A stretch of DNA of 64,000 nucleotides. Source: JASGKO01 sp049840595 (GTDB lineage Bacteria; Verrucomicrobiota; Verrucomicrobiia; Chthoniobacterales; Chthoniobacteraceae). Where the stretch lies: NCBI GenBank assembly GCA_049840595.1, contig JASGKO010000023.1, positions 1-64,000 on the forward strand, read 5' to 3'. Positions 9,203 to 18,870 of the stretch are shown here, one piece after another. How positions within the stretch are numbered: position 1 is the stretch's first letter; the number at the start of each line of letters is the position of its first letter. The notes below the pieces were generated by a model. The model had not been told where the DNA came from. It made no database searches and saw only the letters and a list, made by a program, of their open reading frames with translations. Position numbers and translations under genes: made by a program.

Positions 9203-10066
9203 AGCCCGGCAAGTTCTCCTACGAGGCGCCCGCAACGCTGGGCGAGGCGCTGAACAGCCTCGCTACCCTGGCGCGACAACGCCAAGATCATCGCCGGCGG
9301 CCAGAGCCTTGCGCCGATGCTGAACATGCGGCTCGCCCGGCCGGATCATCTGATCGATATCAACCGCCTGACCGAGCTCGGCCGTGTGCTCGCCGATGGA
9401 GAGTGGCTGACGATCGGCGCGATGGTGCGACACGCGCAACTTCAGCGGGACGATCTGGTGAAACGTCACGCGCCGCTGCTCGCCTATGCCGCGGAAACCA
9501 TCGGGCACTACGCGATCCGTCAGCGCGGTACGTTTGGCGGCAGCCTTGCCCACGCCGATCCCGCGGCGCAGCTGCCGCTCGCGGTGCTGGTGCTGGATGC
9601 CGAGTTCGAGCTGCTTTCGGCGGCGGGCACGCGACGCATCGGTGCCGAGGCCTTCTTTGTCTCCATCTTCTCCACCGCGCTCGAGCCGGACGAACTGCTC
9701 GCCGCAGTCCACATTCCCTTGCCGCGTCGACGCGAGGGCTGGGGCTTTCGGTTGTTCAACCGGCGCTCCGGCGACTTCGCCATCGCATCGGTTGCGGCGA
9801 CGTTGGCGCGCGGCGAGGGCACTGCGATCGAGAGGCTACGGCTCGCCATCGGCGGCATCGGACCGGTGCCAGTGCGGGTGGATGATCTGGTGCCGCGCGA
9901 GTGCGCGACCACGATCGGTGAAGGTTGGTCCGCGCGAATTGCTTCGACGGTCGCCCGGGCGGTCGAGATCGAGGACAACGAACGGACACCGATCGTCTTT
10001 CGTCGCGAACTGGTCGAGCGACTAACTCGCGATGCCCTGAATGAGGCGTTGGAGCGCGCGTCATGA
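9199..10066 (+). CDS. Molybdenum hydroxylase FAD-binding subunit (CoxM-like, frameshifted)
   Basis: Medium, FAD-binding subunit of a xanthine-dehydrogenase/CO-dehydrogenase-family hydroxylase, about 288 residues. GTG start at 9199 gives MKPGKFSYEAPATLGEAL, the usual N-terminus. A shift near 9275 moves the chain to KIIAGGQSLAPMLNMRLARP, the first FAD pyrophosphate-binding motif (AGGQSLxPxxxxR), followed by the second, RGTFGGSLAHADPAAQLP (T-x-G-G-S-x-x-x-A-x-x). The C-terminal domain follows, and the stop at 10064-10066 overlaps the ATG of the iron-sulfur subunit. It passes electrons from the [2Fe-2S] subunit to an external acceptor. Gene order FAD, Fe-S, Mo matches the coxMSL arrangement. Confidence 0.88.
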
Positions 10067-10559
10067 GTACGGAATCCATCCCCGTCACACTCACGATCAA
10101 TGGCAGCACCCATCGCGTGCTTGTCGAGCCGCGGCGGCTGCTTTCGGACGTGCTGCGCGAGGATTGCGGCCTCACAGGCACACATGTCGGTTGTGAGCAC
10201 GGCGTCTGCGGCGCCTGCACCATCCTGTTCGACGGCGCGCCCGCTCGCGCCTGCCTGATCTATGCCGTTCAAGCCGAAGGGCACGAGATCACTACGATCG
10301 AGGCGTTTCCGCCAGTGGTGAACTTTCTGCGGTGCAGCAGGCGCTGCACGAGGAGCACGGGCTGCAATGCGGCTTTTGCACGCCGGGCATTGTCGTGACC
10401 ATGGAGGCCTGGCTCGCCGAGCACCCGGAGCCGAACGAGACGGAGATCCGCGAGGCCCTTTCCGGCAATCTCTGTCGCTGCACAGGTTATCACAACATCG
10501 TCGCGGCGGTCCGGAAGGCGGCGGTGCGGCGCCGTGTGGAGGCGACCGATGAACGATGA
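10063..10559 (+). CDS. Molybdenum hydroxylase [2Fe-2S] subunit (CoxS-like, one frameshift)
   Basis: Small iron-sulfur subunit, about 165 residues. The N-terminal plant-ferredoxin-type cluster is bound by CEHGVCGAC followed by a fourth Cys in RAC. The C-terminal helical domain binds a second cluster through CGFCTPG and GNLCRCTGY. These are the full set of cysteines of the family, so electron transfer from the Mo centre to FAD should be intact. The frame shifts once near 10,315 while conserved sequence continues, so an indel error is likely. It overlaps both neighbours: 4 bases with the FAD subunit and 11 bases with the large subunit. Confidence 0.9.
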
Positions 10560-12913
10560 GCGCACCATCGGCGCGGCGCTCCCCCGCAAGGAGGACTATC
10601 GCCTTGTTACCGGGCAGGGTCGCTACCTCGATGACATTGCCGTACCCGGCTGCCTGCATGCGCATTTCGTGCGGTCGCCTCACGCCCATGCGCGCATCGT
10701 GGCGATCGGCTGCGATGCGGCGCGTGCGGCCGAGGGCGTGGTTGCAGTTGTGACCGGGCGTGAACTCGCCCAATGGACCATACCGCTGCGCATGGCCCCG
10801 CCGATCGAAGGCCTCATGCCGACCGAGTTTCCGACGCTGCCGATCGACAAGGTCCGCTTCATCGGCGATCCCGTGGTCTGTATCGTTGCGGTCAGTCGCT
10901 ATCTCGCCGAGGATGCCGCTGAGCTGGTGGAGATCACGTATGAGGAGCTCGAGCCCGTGTCAGACCTTGAGCGGGCTCTCGCTCCCGATGCGCCGCGAGT
11001 TCGATGAAGGCCTGCCATCGAACCTGATCGCGCATCAGAGCTTTACCGCCGGCGATCCGGCGCGCCGCTTCGCGGATGCTCCGCTCGTGGTCGAGGCTCA
11101 ATTCCGTCAACCGCGGCAGACTCATGCGCCAATCGAAACCCGCGGTTGCTGCGCCATCTGGGACGCAGGCCGCGGACACCTGACGATGCATATCGGCAAC
11201 CAGGTGCCGCATCCCTTGCGCACTCAGCTTGCGCGCCGCATGCGCCTTGCCGAGTTGCAGGTGACGGTACTTTGTCCTGACATCGGCGGCGCTTTCGGCC
11301 AGAAGATCGCGCTCTATCGCGAGGAACTGACCACCGCGGCGCTTGCGCGCCAGCTGCGTCGGCCAGTGCGCTGGCGCGAGGACCGGGCGGAGAACCTGAT
11401 TGCGGCGAGCCATGCTCGCGAGGACGTCGCGTGCACGCGTGCCGCCGTTGACCGCGACGGTCGCATTTTGGCGCTGGAGCTTGAGATCGCCGAGGATTTC
11501 GGCGCCTACTGCTTCTACCCGGCGAACTATCTCGCTCGCGTGGTGGCGATGATCCTGACCGGCCCTTACCGGATTCAGGACTACGCATTCGACATCAAGA
11601 TCGCGCTTACCAACAAGTGCGGCAACGGCCCGATGCGCGCGCCGATGGCGATCACCAGCTGGGTCATGGAAGGCACGATCGAAGCGATCGCGCGACGGGT
11701 AGGCTGCGATCCGATCGAAGTCCGACGCCTCAATATGCTGCAGGCCTCCGAGATGCCCTATGCGATGCCCACTGGCCTCGTGGTGGAGGATGTTACGCCG
11801 CGCGAGACGCTCGACACGGCGTTGCGCGTGATCGACGTCGCAGGCTTTCGCGAGCGTCAGGCGGCCGATCGCCGGCGCGGCATCTACCGCGGTCTCGGCC
11901 TCTGTTGCGTTGTCGAGTCCACGACCTACGGCTCGGCCTTCTACAAGGCCGCCGGCATTCCCGGCTCGGGCCACGAGGCGGGATGGGTCAAGATCGAGCC
12001 CTCGGGGGCGATCAACGCATCGGTCGGGTTGATGGCCTCGGGCCAGGGTTACGAAACGACCTTTGCACAAGTGGTGGCCGAGCCGCTCGGCGTCGATCCT
12101 TCGGATGTGCAGATCCATCTCGGCAATACCGATACCGCACCCTACGGCATGGGCAGTCGCGGCGCCCGCGGCGGCACCGCCGGAGGCGGCGTGCTGCTGA
12201 TTGCCGCGCAAGCGCTGCGCGACAAGGTGCTGACTATCGCTGCCGCGCTGCTCGGGCTCAACAGCAGCAGCGAGCTGCGCCTGCGCGCGGGACACATTGA
12301 GCGCCGGCTCGGTGGCACGTGGACGGATGCCGGGCTTTCGCTTGCCGATGTGGCCCACGTCGCATATCTCGACCCGCTGCGCCTGCCGCCGGGGATGGAG
12401 CCGGGTCTTGAGGCGCACCGAGCCTATGATCCGCCGCCCATGACCTTCTCGAATTCGACGCACGCGTGCGAGGTGCGGGTCGATAGCGAGACCGGCCATC
12501 TCGCGATCGAGCGCTATCTGGTCGTTGAAGATTGCGGCACCGTCTACAACCCCGCGATCGTACGCGGTCAGCAGCAAGGCGCCATCGCCATGGGCATCAG
12601 TGGTGCGCTGCTGGAAGAAGTCATCTACGACGAAACGGGCCAGAACCGCACCGGCAGCTTTGCCGATTATCTCCTCGCCACGGCGGTCGAAATTCCGCCG
12701 ATCGAGGTGATCTCGCAACACACCCCGAGCCGGCGCACGGCGACCGGCAGCAAGGGCATGGCCGAAGGCGGCGTGATGGGCGCGCTGGGCGTGCTGCCGA
12801 GCGCCGTCAACGACGCGCTGGCGCCGTTTGGCGTCATCGTTGACCGCCAGCCGCTAAGCCCGATGTATCTGCGCGAACTGTTGCGTGGCAGGACCAACAA
12901 GGAGCAAACATGA
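10549..12913 (+). CDS. Molybdenum hydroxylase large subunit (CoxL/XdhB-like, one frameshift)
   Basis: Molybdopterin-cytosine-dinucleotide-binding catalytic subunit, about 787 residues. ATG 10549 follows GGAGG. The N-terminal domain has IGAALPRKEDYRLVTGQGRY; a shift near 10,995 leads into the cofactor-binding domain, with GGAFGQKIALYREE, GYETTFAQVVAEP and GSRGARGGTAGGG, and the catalytic-region motif KGMAEGG, whose Glu matches the base used for hydroxylation. The active-site loop reads GNGPMRAPMAI where form I CO dehydrogenase has AYxCSFR, so it is not a true CO dehydrogenase. Enzymes of this group hydroxylate N-heteroaromatics, purines, aldehydes or related compounds. The substrate is unknown. 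The stop overlaps the ATG of the next gene. Confidence 0.87.
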
Positions 12914-13782
12914 CCGACACCAGAGTCCCTGTCGCCTTCATAGGCCTCGGCCTGATGGGCGCGCATATGGCGGGCCACATTCTGGCCGCCGGCCATCCGC
13001 TGCACGTTTATAACCGCACCCGCGCCAAGGCCGAAGGTCTCTTGGCGCGTGGCGCGACCTGGCACGACAATCCGGGTTCTGCGGCGTCCAAGGCCGACGT
13101 GGTCATCACCATGGTCGGCTTGCCGAAGGACGTGGAAGAGGTCTATTTGGGCGCGCGTGGCATCATCGCGCAGGCGCGCTCCGGCGCGATGCTGATCGAC
13201 ATGACCACTTCGAGCCCCTCGCTCGCCAAGCGCATCGCCACCACGGCGCGCGCGAGGGGAGTAGGCGCGATCGATGCGCCGGTCTCCGGTGGCGATATCG
13301 GCGCGCGCGACGCCAAGCTCTCGATCATGGTCGGGGGCGAGGAGGCTGATGTCGCCGCCGTGATGCCGATCCTGCAACTGATGGGCACCAATATTCGTCG
13401 TCAGGGCGGTCCGGGGGCAGGGCAGCATACCAAGCTTGCCAATCAGATTGTGATCGCGGGCACCATGCTGGGCGTCGCCGAAGGTCTTGCCTATGCCGGC
13501 CGGGTGGGGCTCGATGCCCATGCGGTGCTGGCCTCGATCGGTACCGGTGCGGCAGGGAGCTTCCTGCTCAACATGCTGGGGCCAAAAATGGTGAACCGCG
13601 ATTTCACCGCAGGCTTCTTCGTCGAGCACCTGATCAAGGATTTGCGGATCGCCAGCGAGGAGGCCGGCGCTGCTGGTCTTCAGTTGAAGGGCCTCATGAC
13701 AGCGCTCGGTCAGTACAACGCGCTTGCCGAGCGCGGCGGTCTCCGCGACGGCACCCAGGCGCTCATCAAGGTCTACGACTGA
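12910..13782 (+). CDS. 3-hydroxyisobutyrate dehydrogenase-family reductase (GlxR/GarR-like)
   Basis: NAD(P)-dependent beta-hydroxyacid dehydrogenase, 290 residues, intact. The Rossmann start FIGLGLMGAHMA holds the G-x-G-x-x-G dinucleotide motif. DAPVSGGDIGARDAKL is the substrate-binding signature, and GAGQHTKLANQ carries the catalytic Lys. The C-terminal all-helical domain contains FFVEHLIKDLRIA. Family members act on 3-hydroxyisobutyrate, tartronate semialdehyde or similar beta-hydroxyacids. The ATG overlaps the stop of the Mo-hydroxylase large subunit and has AAGGAG upstream, so it is part of the same operon and probably handles a later product of the pathway. Confidence 0.9.
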   Translation: MTDTRVPVAFIGLGLMGAHMAGHILAAGHPLHVYNRTRAKAEGLLARGATWHDNPGSAASKADVVITMVGLPKDVEEVYLGARGIIAQARSGAMLIDMTTSSPSLAKRIATTARARGVGAIDAPVSGGDIGARDAKLSIMVGGEEADVAAVMPILQLMGTNIRRQGGPGAGQHTKLANQIVIAGTMLGVAEGLAYAGRVGLDAHAVLASIGTGAAGSFLLNMLGPKMVNRDFTAGFFVEHLIKDLRIASEEAGAAGLQLKGLMTALGQYNALAERGGLRDGTQALIKVYD

Positions 13783-13832
13783 GCTGTCGAACGACGCGAA
13801 CCGGCGAACAGCGATAGCAGGGATCCGAAACG

Positions 13833-14297
13833 ATGGCGAATGCAAAGCAGCAGTCGACGGCCGCACGGCAGGTCGCGGAGGAGCCGACCGGGAACGGGCG
13901 CTTCGACATCGCGACGATCGCAGCAAGCTTTCCAGAGACGGCCAAGACGCTGCTAGTCGACGAATATCTGACCAATCGCGCCGAGGCGAGCGCGCGGGTG
14001 TTTCGCGTTTATCGCCCGACACCGGCGCATTATCACGCGACCTGCGACGAGTATCTCTACGTCTTCTCCGGCCGCGGCACCTTCTGGATGGAGGATCCCG
14101 CCACCGAGGCGGAGTTCAAACCCGGGCAGCTTTTGTTCTTCGCCCGCAACACCGTGCACGCCATGCCCAAATTGTTTGAGCATCCGGTGGTCTTCCTGTC
14201 GGTTGACACGCCACGGCGCGACCCCATGGACATCATCTTCGTCGACCCCGACGAAGGCTCGCCGCAATCGTTCATGGCGCGCAACGCGCAGGGCTGA
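13833..14297 (+). CDS. Cupin-domain protein
   Basis: Small beta-barrel protein, 154 residues, intact. Metal-binding cupin motif 1 is seen as HYHATCDEYLYVFSGRGTFW (G-x5-H-x-H-x3-4-E-x6-G pattern) and motif 2 as FKPGQLLFFARNTVHAM. The last 30 residues add a short tail. It could be a dioxygenase, isomerase or a metabolite-binding protein. The ATG at 13833 has AGGGAT upstream and lies 50 bases after the reductase gene. Position in the operon suggests a step in the same pathway. Confidence 0.8.
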   Translation: MANAKQQSTAARQVAEEPTGNGRFDIATIAASFPETAKTLLVDEYLTNRAEASARVFRVYRPTPAHYHATCDEYLYVFSGRGTFWMEDPATEAEFKPGQLLFFARNTVHAMPKLFEHPVVFLSVDTPRRDPMDIIFVDPDEGSPQSFMARNAQG

Positions 14298-14308
14298 GAG
14301 GTTTCAGC

Positions 14309-15483
14309 ATGGGCAATCTCGACAAGCGCATCGATGGCATTCTGCCTGACGTGGTGGAATGTCGGCACGACCTTCATGCTCATCCCGAACTCGCCTTCGA
14401 GGAAAAGCGGACGGCAGCCTTTATCGCCGAGCGGCTAACTTCCTTCGGGCTCGAGGTGCACACCGGCCTTGCCGGCACGGGGGTGGTCGGGGTCTTGCGC
14501 TGCAGTAAGGGACCTTCGATCGGCATGCGCGCGGACATTGATGCGCTCCCGATCACGGAAGCCACTGGATTGCCCTACGCGTCGAAGCATTCCGGCCGCA
14601 TGCACGCCTGTGGTCATGACGGCCACACCGCGATGTTGTTGGGCGCGGCGCGCGTTCTGGCCGAGGCGAGGCCGAAGAGGGCACCTTTGTCTTCATCTTT
14701 CAGCCGGCGGAGGAGAATGAGGGCGGCGCCAGAGTGATGGTCGAGCAGGGGCTGTTCTCGCGCTTTCCGGTCAATGCGGTCTACGGTGCACACAATTGGC
14801 CGGGGCTTCCCTGCGGCCATTTGGCCGTGCATGCCGGGCCGGTCATGGCGGCGTTCGATACCTTCGAGGCGATCATCGAGGGCAAAGGCAGCCACGGTGC
14901 CATGCCGCATCAAGGTGTCGATCCGATCACCATCGGCGCGCAGTTGCAGTTCGCCTGGCAGACCATTGTCAGCCGTGCCGTCAGCCCGACCGATGCAGCG
15001 GTCATCAGCATCACCCAGATCCATGCCGGCGACACCTGGAACGTTATTCCGGATAAGCTGGTGTTGCGCGGGACCGTGCGCTCGTTCGATCCGCAGGTGC
15101 GCGATCTCCTGGAAGCCAAGATGGCGCAGCGGGCGGACAAGATCTGCGCTGCATTTGATGCGAGCTGTCGGTTCGCCTATCAACGCCGCTATCCTGCGAC
15201 GATCAATTCGGCCGCCGAGTCCGAGACGGCGCGGCGGGCAGCCGCGCTCGCCGTCGGCGGAGAGCGCGTCGTCACCGATCGTCCGCCGAGCATGGTGGGC
15301 GAGGATTTTGCCTTTATGCTGGAGAAGAAGCCAGGGGCCTATGTCTGGATCGGCAACGGACCAGATGCCGGCGGGCGCAATCTGCACAGCCCGCACTACG
15401 ACTTCAACGACGCGGCTTTGCCGCACGGAATCCGCTACTGGGTGCGGCTGGCGGAGACCGCTTGCACGGCCGCTGCTGCCTGA
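14309..15483 (+). CDS. M20D amidohydrolase, hippurate hydrolase/aminoacylase type (one frameshift)
   Basis: Zinc-type amidohydrolase of about 391 residues, last gene of the plus-strand operon. Family motifs run in order: RHDLHAHPELAFEE, GMRADIDALPI, HACGHDGHTAMLLGAA, then after a shift near 14,670 FQPAEENEGGARVM, the dimerisation-domain GSHGAMPHQGVDP, and MVGEDFAFML near the end. All metal-binding His/Asp/Glu positions I can recognise are present. It should cleave an N-acyl bond (N-acetyl, N-benzoyl, N-carbamoyl or similar). Together with the Mo-hydroxylase this hints that the imported compound contains an amide or a nitrogen heterocycle. That substrate idea is inference. Confidence 0.9.
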
Positions 15484-15489
15484 GGGCTG

Positions 15490-15633
15490 TCAGTTCAGTA
15501 CTTTCTGATAGGTCGGAAGGTGCAGATTGATGCAGTTGTGACCGACAAGATCCTGTGTTGTCTCCTCGAGCCGCCGAAGGGTGTCGTCAACTGCTCCAAT
15601 CGGCGCCAAACTGTGTTTGACGAGAATGGTCAT
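15490..15633 (-). CDS. Small conserved-looking ORF, 47 residues
   Basis: ATG at 15633, TGA at 15490-15492, giving MTILVKHSLAPIGAVDDTLR and a polar remainder ending LPTYQKVLN. No domain is recognised. It is about 75 bases downstream of folD on the same strand, so it could be the last gene of the GcvT-like/folD unit, or a fragment of a longer broken gene. It has protein-like composition and fills the spacer between convergent operons. Confidence that it is real is modest. Confidence 0.35.
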   Translation of the reverse strand: MTILVKHSLAPIGAVDDTLRRLEETTQDLVGHNCINLHLPTYQKVLN

Positions 15634-15708
15634 AGCGAGAGGGGCCGTTTGAGCAGCTGATTTTTCAAACGGTCTTTTTGGAAAAGTAGCCGACCTGCGC
15701 TCGATAGT

Positions 15709-16636
15709 TCAATCGATTAGGGGTGCGTCTGTGCGACATGTGCGCCGGAGGGCCGTGTTCGAGCTCACGCTGCTGACGGCGCTTTCAGCGACACGCTCGG
15801 CGGATGACAGCGTATTGATAAGAAGCATCGTAACGGTCATAGGACCGACCCCGCCGGGGACTGGCGTTATGAATGAAGCCTTTTGCGCGACGCCTTCGAA
15901 GTCGACGTCTCCGACGATGCGACCGTCGGGCAGCCGATTGATCCCGACATCGATCACGACCGCGCCGTGCTTCACCATCTGCGGAACTATGAGGTTGGGG
16001 ACGCCGGCGGCGACGATCAGGATGTCGGCCAGGATCGTCAATTGCGCAAGATCGCGCGTCTTGGCATGGCATACCGCAACCGTCGCTTCACGCTGGATCA
16101 GCATCAGTGCCATAGGCTTGCCGACGATGTTGCTGGCACCGACTACGACGACGTTCTGACCGGCTATCGGGACGTCCTCGGCCTCGAGCAGCTTCACCAC
16201 GCCGTATGGCGTGCAAGGTGAGAAAGATCGTATTGCCGACGACTAGGCCGCCGACGTTGTAGAGATGAAAGCCGTCGACGTCCTTCTCGACCGAGATCGC
16301 GCGGATGACCCTTGGTGTATCGACACCGGGCGGCATGGGTAACTGGACAAGGATGCCATGCACGCCTGCATCCGCGTTCAGTTCGTAGATCTTGGCGAGG
16401 ATCGTCTCTGTGTCGACGTCCCGGCCGTAGCGAAACGTCTGCGACTTGATGCCGACGCCCTCGCAGGCCCTGATCTTGTTCCCGACGTAGACCTGGGATG
16501 CGGGGTCGTCACCGACGAGGATCACCGCAAGACCCGGCGTGAGGCCGCTTCGGCGATGAAGCTCTTGGACTCGCTCGGCGCACTCGGCCCGAATGCGCTT
16601 CGCGACTGCTTTGCCATCGATGATCCTCGCGCTCAT
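15709..16636 (-). CDS. folD: Bifunctional methylene-THF dehydrogenase/methenyl-THF cyclohydrolase (one frameshift)
   Basis: Interconverts methylene-, methenyl- and 10-formyl-tetrahydrofolate with NADP. Start ATG 16636 (MSARIIDGKAVAKRIRAE) is chosen over the longer frame to 16804 because it matches the family N-terminus. Motifs: GLAVILVGDDPASQVYV, VHGILVQLPMPP, then a shift near 16,210, VVVVGASNIVGKPMALML (NADP-binding) and FITPVPGGVGPMTVTML. The last 25 residues form an unusual tail. About 309 residues. It lies 37 bases behind the GcvT-like gene on the same strand. In several Proteobacteria folD travels with THF-dependent O-demethylases, which fits this neighbour. Confidence 0.92.
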
Positions 16637-16673
16637 GCGTCTCGTCCCTAGGCTGATGTCAGGGTTCGGCGGA

Positions 16674-17215
16674 TCACTTGATCTTCTCGTCCTTGCGATG
16701 CTGCCTGATAAAGGGCAATTCGACGACCGTTGCCCGGATCTCGCAGCTAGGTTCGTCGGAGAAACCACCCCAGCGTACAGAAAGTTCGGTTCCTGGCGCA
16801 GCAAGTGGCTTTTCGATACGCGCCATCGAAATCATGCGCCGCACGTTCGGACTGTACGTCGCACCCGTGGCCCAGCCCGCCAGTTTTCCGTCCTTCGTCA
16901 CCTTCTGATACGACAACCGGAACTGACCGTAGGGTAGATCGGGTGGGGGAGGCGCGGGCTCATCGCGGAATTGGCGCGCATAGAGTTCGGCCATGTCGTC
17001 GCTGTTCCAGAGGAATCCGACGAAGGCGCGTGTCGGGCCGCCGGCGTCCGCCTCGCGGACTAGCGCGTCGCGTCCGTAGAAGTCGTGATCCAGCGAAATC
17101 GTGTGCTTCCAACCGAGCTCTGCGGGTGAGCATAGGTGCTCGGTCACATCCCACTCGATCGCCGCGAGCTCTTCCGCTGACATCCAGAGCCGCGCGAACT
17201 TGCGCCAGGACTCCC
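16674..17215 (-). CDS. GcvT-like aminomethyltransferase/LigM-type O-demethylase, C-terminal part only
   Basis: Carries the C-terminal two thirds of the aminomethyltransferase-like fold: EELAAIEWDVTEH, SPAELGWKHTISLDHDFYGR, NSDDMAELYAR, KLAGWATGATYSPNVRRMIS, and an end at 16674. The SLDHDFxGRDAL and GxATGxTYSPxxR elements are typical of T-protein relatives that use tetrahydrofolate as methyl acceptor (LigM/DesA-like). The N-terminal THF-binding part is missing. Upstream of about 17,215 the reading frame passes into a different, verrucomicrobial gene, so the 5' end is lost at the join. With folD 37 bases downstream it forms a one-carbon unit. Confidence 0.7.
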
Positions 17216-17250
17216 TTGGGAAACGCCATCGCTCCCTGCTTCGCATAAAG
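17190..17250. other. Chimeric junction between two genomes
   Basis: Two minus-strand genes run into each other here in different frames. From the right a TPR protein is readable to about ELYAKQG and then loses sense; from the left the GcvT-like protein becomes readable at about RLWMSAEELAA. Neither has its proper end. Left of the join start sites are Shine-Dalgarno-led and genes look alphaproteobacterial; right of it they look verrucomicrobial. No integrase, direct repeat or tRNA marks the site. Assembly chimera is favoured over transfer. Confidence 0.7.
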
Positions 17251-17832
17251 CTCGACCAGAGCAATGGCACTGGTTGCAATCATCGGTGAGCGAATGCCGC
17301 CTGCCACCAGTTTCTCATAAGTCGCAATCGCCCCGGGCACGTCCCCGCTTTCGCGCTGGGCTTGCGCCTTGCAGGAAAGAGCGTCGTCATGCAGCGCCGC
17401 ATTCCCCTCCAGCTTGGAAAACTCGCGGATCGCTCCCGCGTCGTCCTTTTGCAGCATCAGGGCTTGCCCCAACGAAAGAGTCACCTCCGCAACCCGCCCC
17501 CCGCTGGGATAATTCGTCTGATATTTGCGGAGGTTTTCCACCGCCTTGTCGTACTGCCCGAGATTGAAATAGGAGGCTCCCAGCAGGTAGTAAACCGACT
17601 CCAACTGGGCATCCTTCCCCGCCTTGCCGAGCAGGGTTTCCAACGCAGTCGCAGCCGCCTGGAAATTACCCTGCTGAAATGCCCCCGCCGCCTGCTTGAA
17701 CAACCCCAGCATCACATCCTGCTCTGTCACGACCCCTTGGGAATAGGCAGGCCACGGCAGTCCAATCGGACTGGCCATCAAGCCGACCGTCAGCAGCAAT
17801 GCAGGTAGATAGGGGGAGTGTCGTAAACGCAC
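17225..17832 (-). CDS. Secreted TPR-repeat protein, truncated at its C-terminus
   Basis: Start ATG 17832 gives a basic residue cluster and a hydrophobic signal peptide of about 30 residues (LPALLLTVGLMASPIGL) with a likely cleavage site after AYS. The mature part contains consecutive helical repeats of the TPR/YbgF type: AAGAFQQGNFQAAATALETL, SVYYLLGASYFNLGQYDKA, SLGQALMLQKDDAGAI and GDVPGAIATYEKLVAGG. About 200 residues remain before the chimeric join cuts it. Such periplasmic TPR proteins usually scaffold other proteins. A LacI-type operator lies 51 bases upstream of the start, so it appears to belong to the polysaccharide regulon. Confidence 0.75.
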
Positions 17833-17882
17833 GTGAACTTTTACAGTTACCGCTTACAAGGAAGCATCAAACTATTCCTTCA

Positions 17883-17896
17883 TGAAACCGGTTTCA
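17883..17896 (-). promoter_or_regulatory. LacI-type operator, site 1 (upstream of TPR gene)
   Basis: TGAAACCGGTTTCA is a perfect 14-bp palindrome with the central CG that LacI-family proteins recognise. It lies 51 bases before the TPR start. After 11 bases toward the gene comes TTTGATG, a possible -35; the -10 is weak. It is the only fully symmetric member of the set. The rest of the 178-base spacer shows no gene. Confidence 0.6.
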
Positions 17897-18010
17897 ACCG
17901 TTTAAGTTCAATAGTCGGTTGAGCCTTACCAGTTAAAGCAGAGCCCGTTCCGCAGCCAAATCTTGTCGGCATCACTCTTAAATTTTAACCTCCAATTGAT
18001 CGGCCACCCA

Positions 18011-18870
18011 TCAGGGTATCGTCATGTTCCGCTCACGTTGCTCATTATTAGCAAATGCCTTTTGAACATCCGGTGGAAGTGAAAGGCTGGCTGGAGCAGC
18101 TTGATACTGGTAAGTACGTGCCATCATGCCCCCTTGGATGCCGGAAATCCCGTATTGAAGCAAAACTGGCAGACGCGTTTCCAAGTCAATGCAGGCCACG
18201 ACCTCAACCTTGTAATCCTCAAGATTGAATGGCCGGACCGGGGCATAGTGAGCCCCCTCCACACTGGACCCCCCGGCTTTTTGAGCGTCCTGCTTTCGTC
18301 CCGCTTCATTGCTTAGGCGTTGAGAAATGTCCGTTTTAATAAAGGATATTTCCTGCGGCTCCAAAGTCACTGTCTTGTCACGAAAGATGAGGCACTTTCT
18401 CCCCATAACATCCCGAATGCCGACGAAGTTGGATGCAGAGATCCAGTCAAAGCCAGCAAAGTCGGTCTTCACATAGTCTGTAACATTGAAAGAGCTGCCG
18501 CTAGGCGCAGGAAAGGAAACCTTGGGGCCGATGTAGGCCATCCCCTTCCCGCTCTTTCGCCAGATGTCCACATTATCGCCCCCTTCCACCGCCGTCCGCT
18601 CGAATACCACGTCCCCACTTTTAACCACCGTGATTACCTTTTTCTGCAGGGCGGATTCGACCTTGGCAGCTTTATCGGAATGTTTCTTTCCTCCGCTCGC
18701 AAGGGCTTTACCACTATCATCCAACGCAAAGCTTGCGGCGCGCGGCTCAGCAAAGGGCCGGGGGGCAGAACAGGATTTTGCGAAGTGATTCCGACCGATG
18801 GCGTCTCAATTTGGGCAAGGAGTGCCGTCGCCCAAAAAAGGGAAAATGCGAATAGGCTGATCGTTTTCAT
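18011..18870 (-). CDS. Secreted protein of unknown function, coupled to Verru_Chthon protein A (one frameshift)
   Basis: Start ATG 18870 overlaps the TGA of the large Verru_Chthon gene (ATGA), so the two are translationally coupled. MKTISLFAFSLFWATALLAQ is a clear signal peptide. Near 18,750 the frame shifts and the protein goes on with LDDSGKALASGGKKHSDKAA, VVKSGDVVFERTAVEG, FNVTDYVKTDFAGFDW and LETRLPVLLQYG, ending NNEQRERNMTIP. About 286 residues. I recognise no domain. The pattern of an N-terminal regulatory-looking part followed by a beta-rich part about a value measured from a field (LETRLPVLLQ) resembles outer-membrane lipoprotein-sorting-like folds only vaguely. Its neighbour suggests a role with the cassette protein at the cell surface. 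Confidence 0.6.

Noticed and set aside
10934..12721. Long minus-strand open frame opposite the Mo-hydroxylase large subunit
   Set aside because: No family features; it is a GC-rich shadow of a gene with clear motifs on the plus strand.
10549..12913. True aerobic CO dehydrogenase
   Set aside because: The AYxCSFR loop of form I CoxL is absent.
17190..17250. Horizontal gene transfer as cause of the lineage change
   Set aside because: No integrase, repeats or tRNA at the join, and both adjoining genes are cut mid-gene; chimera is simpler.
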